From Ga0077527 sp964433345 (lineage in GTDB: Bacteria > Pseudomonadota > Gammaproteobacteria > Burkholderiales > SG8-41): a stretch of DNA of 64,000 nucleotides. Positions 27,149 through 36,750 of this stretch are shown here, piece after piece. The position numbers were made by a program, and so were the translations under genes. Within the stretch, counting starts at the first letter, position 1. Each line of letters begins with the position of its first letter. The notes beneath the pieces are model-generated. The model had not been told where the DNA came from. It made no database searches and saw nothing but the letters and a program-made list of their open reading frames with translations. The stretch lies in contig CAYSQJ010000002.1 of NCBI GenBank assembly GCA_964433345.1, forward strand, positions 186,001 to 250,000. The letters are read 5' to 3'.

Positions 27149-28075
27149 TCAGGCGGCAACCGGGGACAGCCAGTCGCGGTGCTCCGGGGTCCTGGCATTC
27201 ACGCAGTCGAAGAACTTTTTCTGCAGGCGTTCGGTGATCGGCCCGCGCCGTCCTTCGCCGATGGTGCGGCCGTCGACTTCCCGGATCGGCGTGACTTCCG
27301 CCGCGGTGCCCGTGAAAAATGCTTCGTCGGCGATGTACAGGTCGTCGCGGGTGATGCGCCGTGACGAAACTTCGTAGCCCATTTCGCGTGCGAGGGTGAT
27401 GATGGAGTCGCGCGTGATGCCGATCAGCGCGCTGGTCAGCTCCGGCTCGTAGAGTTTTCCGTCCTTGACGATGAACAGGTTCTCTCCCGAGCCTTCGGCC
27501 ACGAAACCGTCGACGTCGAGCAGCAGGCCCTCGTCGTAGCCGTGTTCGGTGGCCTCTAGGTTGGCGAGGATCGAGTTGGCATAGGTCCCCGAATACTTGG
27601 CCCGGCACATCGAGACGTTGACATGGTGGCGGGCATGGGAGGAGGTTTTGACGCGGATGCCTTTTTCGAGCGCCTCGGCTCCGAGGTAGGCTCCCCAGGG
27701 CCAGGCCGCGATGGCAACGTGCACGCTGGCACCCTTGGGTGACACCCCCATCTTTTCCGAGCCATAGAAGGCGATCGGCCGGATGTAGCAGGACTCAAGC
27801 TTGTTGGTGCGGACCACTTCTTTCTGCGCTTCCATCAGCACTTCCCGTGAGTAAGGGATTTTCATCATGTAGATGTGCGCCGAGTTGAAGAGCCGGTCGG
27901 TATGCTCTTTCAGCCGGAAGATCGCGGTGCCGATGCCGGTATTGTAGGCGCGCACGCCTTCAAAGACCGCCAGGCCGTAGTGCAGGGAATGGGTCAGGAC
28001 GTGGGTCGTCGCGTCGCGCCAGGGCACCAGTTTCCCGTCGTACCAGATTTGCCCGTCGCGATCAGCCATGGACAT
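27149..28075 (-). CDS. ilvE: Branched-chain amino acid aminotransferase
   Basis: IlvE transfers the amino group between glutamate and the 2-keto acids of leucine, isoleucine and valine. The 308-residue class IV PLP enzyme has IWYDGKLVPWRDATTHVLTH and then LHYGLAVFEGVRAY. The PLP lysine lies in CRAKYSGTYANSILANLEA, with YDEGLLLDVDGFVAEGSGEN and FFTGTAAEVTPIREVDGR following. Length is typical. It heads a minus-strand group with the zinc-finger gene and waaF, and diverges from the cyclase gene. Confidence 0.97.
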   Translation of the reverse strand: MSMADRDGQIWYDGKLVPWRDATTHVLTHSLHYGLAVFEGVRAYNTGIGTAIFRLKEHTDRLFNSAHIYMMKIPYSREVLMEAQKEVVRTNKLESCYIRPIAFYGSEKMGVSPKGASVHVAIAAWPWGAYLGAEALEKGIRVKTSSHARHHVNVSMCRAKYSGTYANSILANLEATEHGYDEGLLLDVDGFVAEGSGENLFIVKDGKLYEPELTSALIGITRDSIITLAREMGYEVSSRRITRDDLYIADEAFFTGTAAEVTPIREVDGRTIGEGRRGPITERLQKKFFDCVNARTPEHRDWLSPVAA

Positions 28076-28372
28076 GCCGTAGTTCTCCGAATAGGTTCAA
28101 TTCAATGATCAATGATGAGCGGATGATCCGGGATGTTGCCGGTGTTCGATGGCCACCCGCCATTCCAGACAGCCGCCGGTTGCCGCGGTGACCGGGCGGC
28201 GGCCATTTTAGCCGATTTGCCAGGCGCTGCCGATGCCTGCATGGGGAGGGCGGATGTCTCCGGAGAACATTCAGAGAACGTACGGGTTAAAGCGGTTACC
28301 GGCTACAATAAGACATTGACGCAAAAAGGGGGTTGGCCCGGCCGGATTCCGGCGGGACCATCGGGAGACGAG
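28076..28372. other. Divergent intergenic region, ilvE / adenylate cyclase
   Basis: Nearly 300 bases without a credible gene. TACAAT at 28304-28309 is a possible -10 for the cyclase gene, and the reverse complement of 28205-28210 (TAAAAT) a possible -10 for ilvE. Neither has a good -35. No hairpin or repeat stands out. An in-frame upstream extension of the cyclase frame exists but looks non-coding. Confidence 0.4.
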
Positions 28373-29680
28373 ATGCTGAAAAGGCTGCGTGCCTGGCTCA
28401 ACGGCCTGAGCGAGCGCGTCATCAACGAGCAGGACAGCGAGCAGGAAAAGCTCAACAAGACGCTGCTGATCTTCGCCTGCGGCCTGATGGGCTTCGGCTC
28501 AGTGCTCTGGCTCGCGCTGTACTGGGCAATGGGGATCAAGTTCTCGTCCACGGTTCCCCTGACCTATCTCGCTGTCTCCGCGGCTTCGCTCGCCTATTAC
28601 GTCTACACGCTGAATTTCGCTGTGTTCCGGACGCTGCAGGTCAGCCTGTTCCTGTTCATGCCCTTCATCATGCAGTGGAGCATAGGCAGCTACGTCAGTT
28701 CCTCAGGTGTCGCGCTGTGGGCATTGCTGGCACCGGTGGGGGTGATGATCTTCCAGGGGGCCCGGCAGTCGCTGCCCTGGTTCGCCGCCTATATCGTGCT
28801 GACCGCGGTCTCGGGTTTTTTCGACTACTGGCTGACCTTCGGCGTCGAGTCGGGCGTGACGATGCAGAGCATCGCTGTGTTTTTCACCCTCAATTTTGCG
28901 GCGATGTCGACGATCATGTACCTTCTGATCAGCTTTTTCGTGCGCCAGCGCGACAAGCTTGCAGCCGACGTCACCGAGCAGAACCGGCTGCTGCGCATCG
29001 AGCAGGAGAAATCCGAGTCACTGCTGCTCAATATCCTGCCGGCGCCGATCGCCCGCCGTCTGAAGGAGCAGCAGGGCATCATCGCCGACGGTTTTGCCGA
29101 CGTCACCGTGATGTTCGCCGACATCATCGATTTCACGCGACTGGCCGAGGAGGTACCGCCCAAGGCAATGGTCGAGTTGCTGAACGAGGTGTTCTCGAAA
29201 TTCGACGCCATGGCCGATGCACATCGCCTGGAGAAGATCAAAACCATCGGTGATGCCTACATGGTGGCCGGCGGGCTGCTCGAGCACGAGGGCGTCGATT
29301 TTGCGGTGGATGCGCGCGACTACACGGCGGCCATGCTCAGGCTTGCGCTCGAGATGCGCCAGTACATGCAGGTCCTGTCCGAGAAGAAGGGCATGAACCT
29401 GAGCATCCATATCGGCATCTGCACCGGCCCCGTGGTTGCGGGCGTGATCGGCACCCGCAAGTTCATCTACGACATGTGGGGCGACACCGTGAACACTGCG
29501 AGCCGGGTCACCGGGGAAGCCAAGTCAGGTGTTATCTATGTCGACGTCATGACCTACCGCCGTTCCCGCGTCCAGTTCGAATACGAGGGGCCGATCCAGA
29601 TCACCGGCAAGGGCAAAGGGGTGATCGAGGTCTACCGCCTGATCGATGTCGCGCCGCATCTGCGCGACGTTACGGTCTAG
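28373..29680 (+). CDS. Membrane-anchored class III adenylate cyclase
   Basis: The 435-residue protein has six predicted N-terminal membrane helices in three hairpins (first LLIFACGLMGFGSVLWLALY near residue 30), then a short coiled coil (QRDKLAADVTEQNRLLRIEQ). The class III cyclase domain follows: VTVMFADIIDFTRLAEE (metal site), LEKIKTIGDAYMVAGGL, IHIGICTGPVVAGVIGTRK, and MWGDTVNTASRVT. The lysine in EKIKTIGD and the pattern overall suggest ATP rather than GTP. The ATG at 28373 has GGGAG upstream; a longer frame from 28133 reads as non-coding. Its stop interlocks with that of glnE in CTAG. A cNMP-binding protein lies at 40.2 kb, a possible but unproven receiver. Confidence 0.9.
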   Translation: MLKRLRAWLNGLSERVINEQDSEQEKLNKTLLIFACGLMGFGSVLWLALYWAMGIKFSSTVPLTYLAVSAASLAYYVYTLNFAVFRTLQVSLFLFMPFIMQWSIGSYVSSSGVALWALLAPVGVMIFQGARQSLPWFAAYIVLTAVSGFFDYWLTFGVESGVTMQSIAVFFTLNFAAMSTIMYLLISFFVRQRDKLAADVTEQNRLLRIEQEKSESLLLNILPAPIARRLKEQQGIIADGFADVTVMFADIIDFTRLAEEVPPKAMVELLNEVFSKFDAMADAHRLEKIKTIGDAYMVAGGLLEHEGVDFAVDARDYTAAMLRLALEMRQYMQVLSEKKGMNLSIHIGICTGPVVAGVIGTRKFIYDMWGDTVNTASRVTGEAKSGVIYVDVMTYRRSRVQFEYEGPIQITGKGKGVIEVYRLIDVAPHLRDVTV

Positions 29681-32421
29681 GTCGCCGGTGCCGGGCCGGG
29701 CAGACGCCCGGAATCTCCGAACAGTTTCATCCACAGCGCTCTGACGGCCGCCGCCGCGGTGGCCACGGTGGCGGGCTCGACCCGGGCGTAACGCTCCCCG
29801 GCAAGGCGCAACTGGTGCTGCAGCTTGCGGAACTGGCGGTAGGCGGTGCGCACGGCTTCCGCTTCATCCTTGCCGATCAGGCCCAGGGTTCCCGCGATCT
29901 GGAGCAGCGCCAGATTCCCGGCATTAGCGGCGAGTCCCGGGTGCGCATGAGCATGGCCCAGCACCAGATATTGCACCATGAACTCGACGTCGATGATGCC
30001 GCCGGGATCATGCTTGAGGTCGAACAGCCCGCTGGAATTGGGGTGGGCATCGAGCATTTTCCTGCGCATTTCGATGATGTCCTTGCTTAAGGCGCCATCT
30101 TCCCGCTGTTTGCACAGCACGCTGGTCCGCAGTTCCTCGAAGCTGCGGCTGATCGCGGCATCGCCGGCGACACTGCGGGCCCGGGTCAGCGCCTGGTGTT
30201 CCCACAGCCAGGCTTGCTCGAGCTGGTAGCGGCGCAGGCTGTCCAGCGGTGTGACCAGCAGCCCGCTGGCCCCGTCCGGACGCAACCTCAGGTCCGTTTC
30301 GTAAAGCACCCCGGCAGCTGTGGTGCTGGTCAGCCAGTAATTGATGCGTTGGGCGAGCCGCGCATAGATCTCGGCGGCCTCGGGTGCGGAGTCGTCGTAC
30401 ACGAACACGATGTCGAGGTCCGAGGCATATCCCAGTTCCTTGCCGCCCAGCTTGCCGTAACCGACGATCGCGAACAGCGGGTCTTCGCGGTGGCGCTGAC
30501 GCAGGCCCAGCCAGGACAGCCGCAGGACCGCATCAAGGATTACGCAGGCAAGGTCGGACAGATGGTCACTGAGTGTTTCCAGCGGCAGCTTGCCGGCGAG
30601 GTCCTGGGCGATGAAATGCAGCGTCTGCGTGTTCTTGAAATGGCGCAGCAGGTCCATCTGCCGTTCGATGTCGCCTTCCGCCGCATCCAGCCCCTCGTGC
30701 AGCGTTGCCCGCAGCGCTTCCCAGTCCGGCGCGGCGAGCAGTGTGCGGGCATCAAGCAGTTCGTCGAGCAGGATCGGGTGGCGGGTAATGTATTGCGCGA
30801 CCCAGGGGCTCGCGCTCATCAGGTCGGCGACACGGTCGAGGGCGTGCGGATATTCGTGCAGCAGTGCGAGATAAGCCTCGCGCCGGCTGATGCTCTCGAA
30901 CAGGGACAGCAGGCGTCCGGCAGTGTCGTCCGGATTGTGCCTTGATGCCGCGGCTGCGACGGCCGCGGGCACCAACCGGTCGAGCCGGCGCTGGCTGGCC
31001 GCCGGCATCTGGCGGTAACGGCTGCCATTGCGGAACAGCCTGAGCTGGTTCGACAGTTCCCTGCCGTGTGCAAAGCCGAGTCCGGCCAGCTGTTCCGCGG
31101 TCGCCTCGTCCGGCTCGCCGTCTGCCGGCTGTTCCTGCCACAGCGCCGCCAGCGGATGCTCGTTGCCGGCGTCGCTCTCGGCAAAAATGGCTTCGAAGTG
31201 CCGTGAAACCGCGTCGCGGTGTCGCGAAAGCTCGGCGAGGAAGGCTTCGGTTCCGGAAAAGCCCATGCTCCCGGCCAGCAGAGCGCGCTCCTCGTCCTGC
31301 CGCGGGAGGTCCTGGGTCTGCTGGTCGTCGCGGTACTGCAGGCGATGTTCGAGGTTGCGCAGGAAAACATAAGCGGCGGACAGTTCGGCGACGGCTTCCG
31401 TTGCGATGAAGCCGCGTTCCCCCAACACCGCGAGCACCGGCAATGTCGACTGCTGCTGCAGCGCGCGTTCGTGCCCGCCGCGGATCAGCTGGAACACCTG
31501 CGCGATGAATTCAATCTCGCGGATGCCGCCAGGTCCGAGCTTGATATTGTCCTGGCGGTCGCGGCGGTTGACTTCATGCCGGACCTGGCTGTGCAGGCTG
31601 CGCATCGAGGCGAAGGCGCCGTAATCGAGATGGCGGCGGTAAACGAAGGGGCGTACCAGTGCGAGCAGCTCGTCCTGCCGGTCGCCGGTCAGCGGCCGGC
31701 CCTTGATCCAGGCATATCGTTCCCATGCCCGTCCCTGGGTAATCAGGTAGTTCTCGAGCATGTCGAAGCTGACCACCAGCGGGCCGCTGTCGCCGTAAGG
31801 CCGCAGCCGGGTATCGACCCGGAATACGAAGCCGTCTTCCGTCCACTCGCTGAGCGCGCCGATCAGGCGGCGCGCGAGCCGGGTGAAGAATTCGTGATTG
31901 CTCAGCGGACGTCGCCCGTCAGTCTCGCCTTCCTCCGGATAGACCAGTACCAGGTCGATGTCCGAGGATGCATTGAGTTCCGCACCGCCGAGTTTGCCCA
32001 TGCCGACCACGTGCAGCAGCTGCGGCCTGCCGTCCGTCGCGCCGCGTGGTTCGCCGTGCACTGCCGCGAGGTCAAGATGAAGCTGCGCCACGGCCTTGCG
32101 GATGGTGACCTCGGCGAGCGCGGTCACCGCGGCGACGACTTCGGACAGGTCGGCGAGGCCGCCCAGGTCGCGCGCAATCAGACGTGCCAGAGTCCTCTGG
32201 CGCAGTCGCCGCAGGGCGCGGCCGAGGCTGCGGTCGTCTTCAATGTCCGCGCGGTCGAGTTCCGCCCGCATGTCGGCGGCAGTGAACGCTTGGGCAAGTT
32301 CCGGCGTCGAAACCACATGGGGATCCGCTGCTAGCAGGCGCTGCAGGTAGCGGCTGTAATGCGCGGCCCGGGCGATGGTTTCGCCCGCATCAGGCACGAG
32401 TTTGCCGTCACCGGATTCCAT
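29677..32421 (-). CDS. glnE: Glutamine synthetase adenylyltransferase/adenylyl-removing enzyme
   Basis: GlnE covalently switches glutamine synthetase off and on in response to PII. The 914-residue protein has two nucleotidyltransferase domains: the N-terminal adenylyl-removase half with GMGKLGGAELNASSDIDLVL near residue 140, and the C-terminal adenylyltransferase half with GYGKLGGKELGYASDLDIVF near residue 645. Each is followed by its helical domain (KLGPGGIREIEFIAQVFQLI; LKHDPGGIIDVEFMVQYLVL). Length is normal to slightly short. It diverges from yhdP with 78 bases between starts. Confidence 0.97.
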   Translation of the reverse strand: MESGDGKLVPDAGETIARAAHYSRYLQRLLAADPHVVSTPELAQAFTAADMRAELDRADIEDDRSLGRALRRLRQRTLARLIARDLGGLADLSEVVAAVTALAEVTIRKAVAQLHLDLAAVHGEPRGATDGRPQLLHVVGMGKLGGAELNASSDIDLVLVYPEEGETDGRRPLSNHEFFTRLARRLIGALSEWTEDGFVFRVDTRLRPYGDSGPLVVSFDMLENYLITQGRAWERYAWIKGRPLTGDRQDELLALVRPFVYRRHLDYGAFASMRSLHSQVRHEVNRRDRQDNIKLGPGGIREIEFIAQVFQLIRGGHERALQQQSTLPVLAVLGERGFIATEAVAELSAAYVFLRNLEHRLQYRDDQQTQDLPRQDEERALLAGSMGFSGTEAFLAELSRHRDAVSRHFEAIFAESDAGNEHPLAALWQEQPADGEPDEATAEQLAGLGFAHGRELSNQLRLFRNGSRYRQMPAASQRRLDRLVPAAVAAAASRHNPDDTAGRLLSLFESISRREAYLALLHEYPHALDRVADLMSASPWVAQYITRHPILLDELLDARTLLAAPDWEALRATLHEGLDAAEGDIERQMDLLRHFKNTQTLHFIAQDLAGKLPLETLSDHLSDLACVILDAVLRLSWLGLRQRHREDPLFAIVGYGKLGGKELGYASDLDIVFVYDDSAPEAAEIYARLAQRINYWLTSTTAAGVLYETDLRLRPDGASGLLVTPLDSLRRYQLEQAWLWEHQALTRARSVAGDAAISRSFEELRTSVLCKQREDGALSKDIIEMRRKMLDAHPNSSGLFDLKHDPGGIIDVEFMVQYLVLGHAHAHPGLAANAGNLALLQIAGTLGLIGKDEAEAVRTAYRQFRKLQHQLRLAGERYARVEPATVATAAAAVRALWMKLFGDSGRLPGPAPAT

Positions 32422-32499
32422 GGCAGGTCCGTGCGGGTTTCGCGTTAGAATGGCTAAGCCCTTGTTTCACATTCGCATTTTATATTTTTCAGGCCCGAC

Positions 32500-35400
32500 A
32501 TGGCGTTTGCAGCAACCCGCAACTGGATTCTCGGCAGCTCACTGCTGATTTACAGGGTGCTGACTTGGGCGGTGCTCGCGGCGGGCCTGTTGTTCGGCGC
32601 GACGGTGCTGGTGCTGCGCTACTGGATATTGCCCGATATTTCCAGCCACCGGGAATCGATTGCACAGGTGCTGAGCGATGCCACCCGGCAACGTATCAGC
32701 ATCGGCGGCATTTCCGCGAACTGGGACGGCCTGCGCCCCCAGCTCGCGCTGTCGCAGGTGGTGGTGCACGATGCCGAAGGGCGTCCGGCGCTTGAGCTGC
32801 CGCGGGTCGATGCCACGCTGTCCTGGCGCTCGGCGCTGCGCCTGCAGGTGGATTTCCATTCGCTGGATATCCATCAACCTTCGCTGACCGTACGCCGGGA
32901 CAGCAAGGGCGGCATCACCGTGGCCGGCATTGCGATGGACCTCGAGGCGGGCAGTGGCGGCGGCTTCTCGCGCTGGCTGCTGTCGCAGCGGGATATCGGG
33001 ATCCATGAAGCGACGCTGATCTGGAACGACGAGATGCGTGCGGCGCCGGTGCTGCAACTTGACCGGCTCCAGCTGCGCATCGTCAACAGCGGCCGGCGCC
33101 ACCGCGTCGGCCTGCGTGCAGTGCCGTCTGCCGCGCTGGCCTCGCCGCTGGATGTCCGCGCCGATTTCAGGGGCAGGGATTTCAAATCGCTGGCGGCACT
33201 GCAGAACGGCCAGCTGTTCGTGCAGGTCGACCATGTCGACATCGCGGCCTGGCGGCAGTGGATCGATTTTCCCGTGCAGTTTCCCAAAGGACAGGGCGCA
33301 CTGCGGGCCTGGCTCAGTTTCGGTGGCGGCGAACTGCAGGGGGTCATCGCCGATACCCGCTTGCGCGAAGTCAGGACGCGTCTCGGCAGCAACCTGCCGG
33401 AACTCGAGATGCGCGAGCTGGGCGGACGCTTTTCGTGGAAGCGCAGCGCTGACGGCCTGGAGATCGGCGCCAGCAAGCTGGCATTCATCACCGGTGATGG
33501 ACTGGTGTTGCCCGCGGTGGATCTCACACTCAAGCTGGGCGGAGCCGGCGATTCGGGTTATGCGCGTGGAGAACTGCAGGCGAATGCGCTGGAGCTTGCA
33601 CCGCTGCTGCAGCTGGCGGACCGCCTGCCGCTGGATCCCGAGCTGCGCAAGTCTTTCGCGGCGTACTCGCCTGCGGGCTCGCTTTATGACCTTTTCCTGC
33701 GCTGGGACGGTGCGGGACCGTGGCCTGCGAGTTATTCCCTGCGCGGGCGCTTCCACGAGCTGTCGCTGCGCCGGCAGGGGGCATTTCCCGGCTTCTCCGG
33801 ATTCAGTGGCAACATCGATGGCAACGAAAAGGGTGGCACGCTGCACGTGGCCACCCAGAAGGCCGCGCTGGAGATGCCGCAGCTGTTCCGCGAGCGCCTG
33901 CAGTTCGACACCCTGTCCGGCCAGTTGGCCTGGTCACAGGTATCGGGCGGTACCGAGCTGCGCTTCAGCAACTTTGCCTACGCCAACGCCGACCTCGCGG
34001 GCACCCTGTTCGGCATTTACCGCACCGCAGCTGACGGCCCCGGAGTCGCCGACCTCACCGGTCATCTGAGCCGGGGTCTCGCGCAGCGGGTAATGGCGTA
34101 CCTGCCGCTCACCGTCGCGAAGAATTCGCGCGGCTGGCTGGACCGCGCGTTCACAGCCGGCAGCTCCAGCGATGTGCGTTTCCGTCTGAAGGGGGATCTG
34201 CGCCACTTCCCCTTCGCCGATGAGCGCAACGGCCTGTTCGAGGTCGCCGCCAAGGTCGATGGCGGCGCCGTGCATTACGGAGAGGGCTGGCCGCGGATCA
34301 CCGGCATCGAGGGTGACTTTCTTTTTCGCGGTTCCCGCCTGGAGGTGAATGCGCGCGAAGCGAGAATCGGCAACGTGCGCCTTGCCAAGGTGCGGGCGCA
34401 GATTCCCGACCTGTTGCACCACGACGAGCAGCTGATCATCGGTGGCGAGGCGGAGGGGGCGACCGCCGATTTCCTGAATTTCATCGCGGAGAGCCCGGTC
34501 AGCGCGATGATCAACGGGTTTACCGAGGGCATGCGGGCCCAGGGGCAGGGCAGGCTTGGCCTGAAGCTGCAGCTGCCTTTGCAGTCGCTCGAACGAAGCA
34601 GGGTCAGCGGCAATTACCAGTTCATCAACAACCGGCTGGAGCCGGAACCCGGATTTCCGCCCCTGGAGCAGGTCAACGGCCGGCTCGAGTTCACCCAGGA
34701 CAATGTCCGCGTACCTTCGGCCACAGCGACCTTTCTCGGCGGTCCGCTGAGCATTACCGCGGGCAGCCAGCGCGATGCGGCGGTCAGCATCCAGTTCCAG
34801 GGCCGCGTCAACGCGGATGCCGCTCGCCGCGCGGGCGGCATCGAGTGGCTGCGCTACGCCCGTGGTGCCACCGACTGGCGCGGCAATCTGACGATGCGCA
34901 ACAAACGTGTAGACCTGCTCGTCGAATCGAGCCTGCAGGGACTTGCAGTGAATCTGCCTGCCCCCTTCACCAAGACTGCCGCGGAAACGATGTCGCTGCG
35001 CATTGAGCGGCGTTACACGGGACCTCGAGAGGAACGCATCGTGGGCGTGGTGGGCAATGTCGCCAGTGCGGTGCTGCTCAGGCGTGGCGAGGGCAGTGAT
35101 GCGCGCATCGAGCGCGGCACACTGCGTTTCGGTGAAGGTGCCGCGCAGGAACCGCAGCAACCGGGCATTGCGGTTTCCGGCGTGATCAAGGCGCTGGACT
35201 TCAGCGAATGGCTGGCGCTTTCCGGAGATGCGGGAAAGCAGAATGGCGGGCCTGCGCTGTCCTCGGTGGATCTGCGCATAGAGGAACTGCGGGTTTTCGA
35301 GCGCCGTTTTCCGGACATCGGGATCAAGGCGGCGCAACAGTCCGGCCAGTTGCAGGCGAATATCAGCAGCCGCGATATCGAAGGGAGCCTCGGCTGGCGG

Positions 35401-36345
35401 GCCCAGGACAAGGGACGGCTTACGGCGCGGTTGCGCCGCCTCAACCTGCCAGCCGCCGACGCTGCATCATCCGCGGTATCGGTGCAGCCGGTTGCCGCGG
35501 CAGAGGCCAAGGCCCCCGAACTGCCGGGTCTGGATGTGAAGGTCGAGGAATTGATGATCGCGGGCAAATCACTGGGCAAGCTTGATCTGCAGGCGGTGCC
35601 GCAACAGCGTGACTGGCGCATCGAGCGACTGACGCTGATCACTCCGGAGAGCCAGCTGAATCTTGACGGGCTGTGGCAGACCTGGCTGACGCGCCCGAGG
35701 GTGCAGGTCAATGTCCGGCTGGACGTCAACGACATCGGTCGCCTGCTGACCCGCTATGGTTACCCCGAGGGCGTGCGCCGGGGCATTGCCAAGCTTGAAG
35801 GCAATCTGTCGTGGGCGGGCAGCCCGCAGCGGCTGGATTATCCGACGCTCAGCGGCAATTTCGTGCTCGATGCGGGCAAGGGGCAGTTCCTCAAGCTCGA
35901 GCCGGGCATCGGCAAGCTGCTGGGCATTCTCAGCCTGCAATCGCTGCCACGGCGCATCACTCTCGACTTTCGCGACATTTTCAGCGATGGCCTTGCCTTC
36001 GACGAAATCGTCGGCGCCATCAAGGTCACCAATGGCATCGCCAGCACCGACAACCTGCGCATCACCGGTCCGGCGGCGCGCATCAACATGTCGGGCCGGG
36101 TCGACCTGGCGAAGGAGACGCAGCAACTGCGCGTGAAAATCAACCCGCAGCTGTCGGATACCGTATCGGTGGCCGGCGCGCTGATCGGCGGTCCGATTGC
36201 CGGGCTGGCCGCTTTCGTCGCGCAGAAACTGTTGCGCGATCCGCTGGACCAGATTGCCGCCTACGAGTACGACGTCACGGGCACCTGGGCCGATCCGGTG
36301 GTCGTCAGGGTCGAGCTCCCGCAGCCGCCCCAGGAATCGCCATGA
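32500..36345 (+). CDS. yhdP: YhdP-family AsmA-like envelope protein
   Basis: YhdP is an inner-membrane-anchored, periplasm-spanning beta-groove protein of the AsmA/TamB class implicated in phospholipid transport to the outer membrane. The 1281-residue protein has one N-terminal membrane helix (VLTWAVLAAGLLFGATVLVL near residue 20), then a very long repetitive beta-rich region. The C-terminal AsmA-like segment reads FLKLEPGIGKLLGILSLQSL, RRITLDFRDIFSDGLAFDEI, and VAGALIGGPIAGLAAFVAQK. Size and the glnE-adjacent position match betaproteobacterial homologues. Its TGA overlaps the next ATG. Confidence 0.94.
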   Translation: MAFAATRNWILGSSLLIYRVLTWAVLAAGLLFGATVLVLRYWILPDISSHRESIAQVLSDATRQRISIGGISANWDGLRPQLALSQVVVHDAEGRPALELPRVDATLSWRSALRLQVDFHSLDIHQPSLTVRRDSKGGITVAGIAMDLEAGSGGGFSRWLLSQRDIGIHEATLIWNDEMRAAPVLQLDRLQLRIVNSGRRHRVGLRAVPSAALASPLDVRADFRGRDFKSLAALQNGQLFVQVDHVDIAAWRQWIDFPVQFPKGQGALRAWLSFGGGELQGVIADTRLREVRTRLGSNLPELEMRELGGRFSWKRSADGLEIGASKLAFITGDGLVLPAVDLTLKLGGAGDSGYARGELQANALELAPLLQLADRLPLDPELRKSFAAYSPAGSLYDLFLRWDGAGPWPASYSLRGRFHELSLRRQGAFPGFSGFSGNIDGNEKGGTLHVATQKAALEMPQLFRERLQFDTLSGQLAWSQVSGGTELRFSNFAYANADLAGTLFGIYRTAADGPGVADLTGHLSRGLAQRVMAYLPLTVAKNSRGWLDRAFTAGSSSDVRFRLKGDLRHFPFADERNGLFEVAAKVDGGAVHYGEGWPRITGIEGDFLFRGSRLEVNAREARIGNVRLAKVRAQIPDLLHHDEQLIIGGEAEGATADFLNFIAESPVSAMINGFTEGMRAQGQGRLGLKLQLPLQSLERSRVSGNYQFINNRLEPEPGFPPLEQVNGRLEFTQDNVRVPSATATFLGGPLSITAGSQRDAAVSIQFQGRVNADAARRAGGIEWLRYARGATDWRGNLTMRNKRVDLLVESSLQGLAVNLPAPFTKTAAETMSLRIERRYTGPREERIVGVVGNVASAVLLRRGEGSDARIERGTLRFGEGAAQEPQQPGIAVSGVIKALDFSEWLALSGDAGKQNGGPALSSVDLRIEELRVFERRFPDIGIKAAQQSGQLQANISSRDIEGSLGWRAQDKGRLTARLRRLNLPAADAASSAVSVQPVAAAEAKAPELPGLDVKVEELMIAGKSLGKLDLQAVPQQRDWRIERLTLITPESQLNLDGLWQTWLTRPRVQVNVRLDVNDIGRLLTRYGYPEGVRRGIAKLEGNLSWAGSPQRLDYPTLSGNFVLDAGKGQFLKLEPGIGKLLGILSLQSLPRRITLDFRDIFSDGLAFDEIVGAIKVTNGIASTDNLRITGPAARINMSGRVDLAKETQQLRVKINPQLSDTVSVAGALIGGPIAGLAAFVAQKLLRDPLDQIAAYEYDVTGTWADPVVVRVELPQPPQESP

Positions 36346-36668
36346 CGGGGCTTTGCCGACTTGCCGCGGCGGCACTGCTCGGTTGCTGCGCGCCGGTGCT
36401 TGCTGCCGCGGAGCTGCCGCCCGAGCTGTGGGACCGTCCGCGCTCGGCTTCGGCGGTGATGGCACAGGTGGCGGTCAGGCAGGCGGTGGCGGATTACCAT
36501 GCCCGGCCGGTTTCACGTCTGGTCATAGTGCACGGCGCCCGGCAGGATGCGCAGCTTCAGGCGGAAGAACTCAGGGCATGGCTGGTGGCGCTGGCAGTGG
36601 ATGCACAGCGCCTGACATTGCGTGCTGATCCTGCCGCGGCGGGATTGCGCATCGAGGTTGTCGATTGA
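36342..36668 (+). CDS. Small exported protein, unknown function
   Basis: The 108-residue frame starts with ATGA overlapping the yhdP stop. The N-terminus MTGLCRLAAAALLGCCAPVL followed by AAAELPP looks like a signal peptide cleaved near AAA. A lipoprotein reading at LLGC is less likely because the -2 residue is atypical. The remainder is a small alpha/beta protein (SRLVIVHGARQDAQLQAEEL, LRADPAAAGLRIEVVD). I do not recognise a family. Coupling to yhdP and the neighbouring nitrilase suggests it is real. Confidence 0.65.
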   Translation: MTGLCRLAAAALLGCCAPVLAAAELPPELWDRPRSASAVMAQVAVRQAVADYHARPVSRLVIVHGARQDAQLQAEELRAWLVALAVDAQRLTLRADPAAAGLRIEVVD

Positions 36669-36750
36669 ACGGACTGCATGGGGGCGCGGAGTGATGGGAA
36701 CGAGGCTGAGGTCGACGCGGGCGCAGAAGAAGGGACGGGAACCGGAGCGG

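Noticed and set aside
28133..28372. In-frame N-terminal extension of the adenylate cyclase
   Set aside because: Low-complexity translation before a well-supported ATG with its own ribosome-binding site and the first membrane hairpin shortly after.
31219..32334. 371-residue plus-strand frame opposite glnE
   Set aside because: Opposite a conserved nucleotidyltransferase domain and lacking recognisable motifs or a ribosome-binding site.
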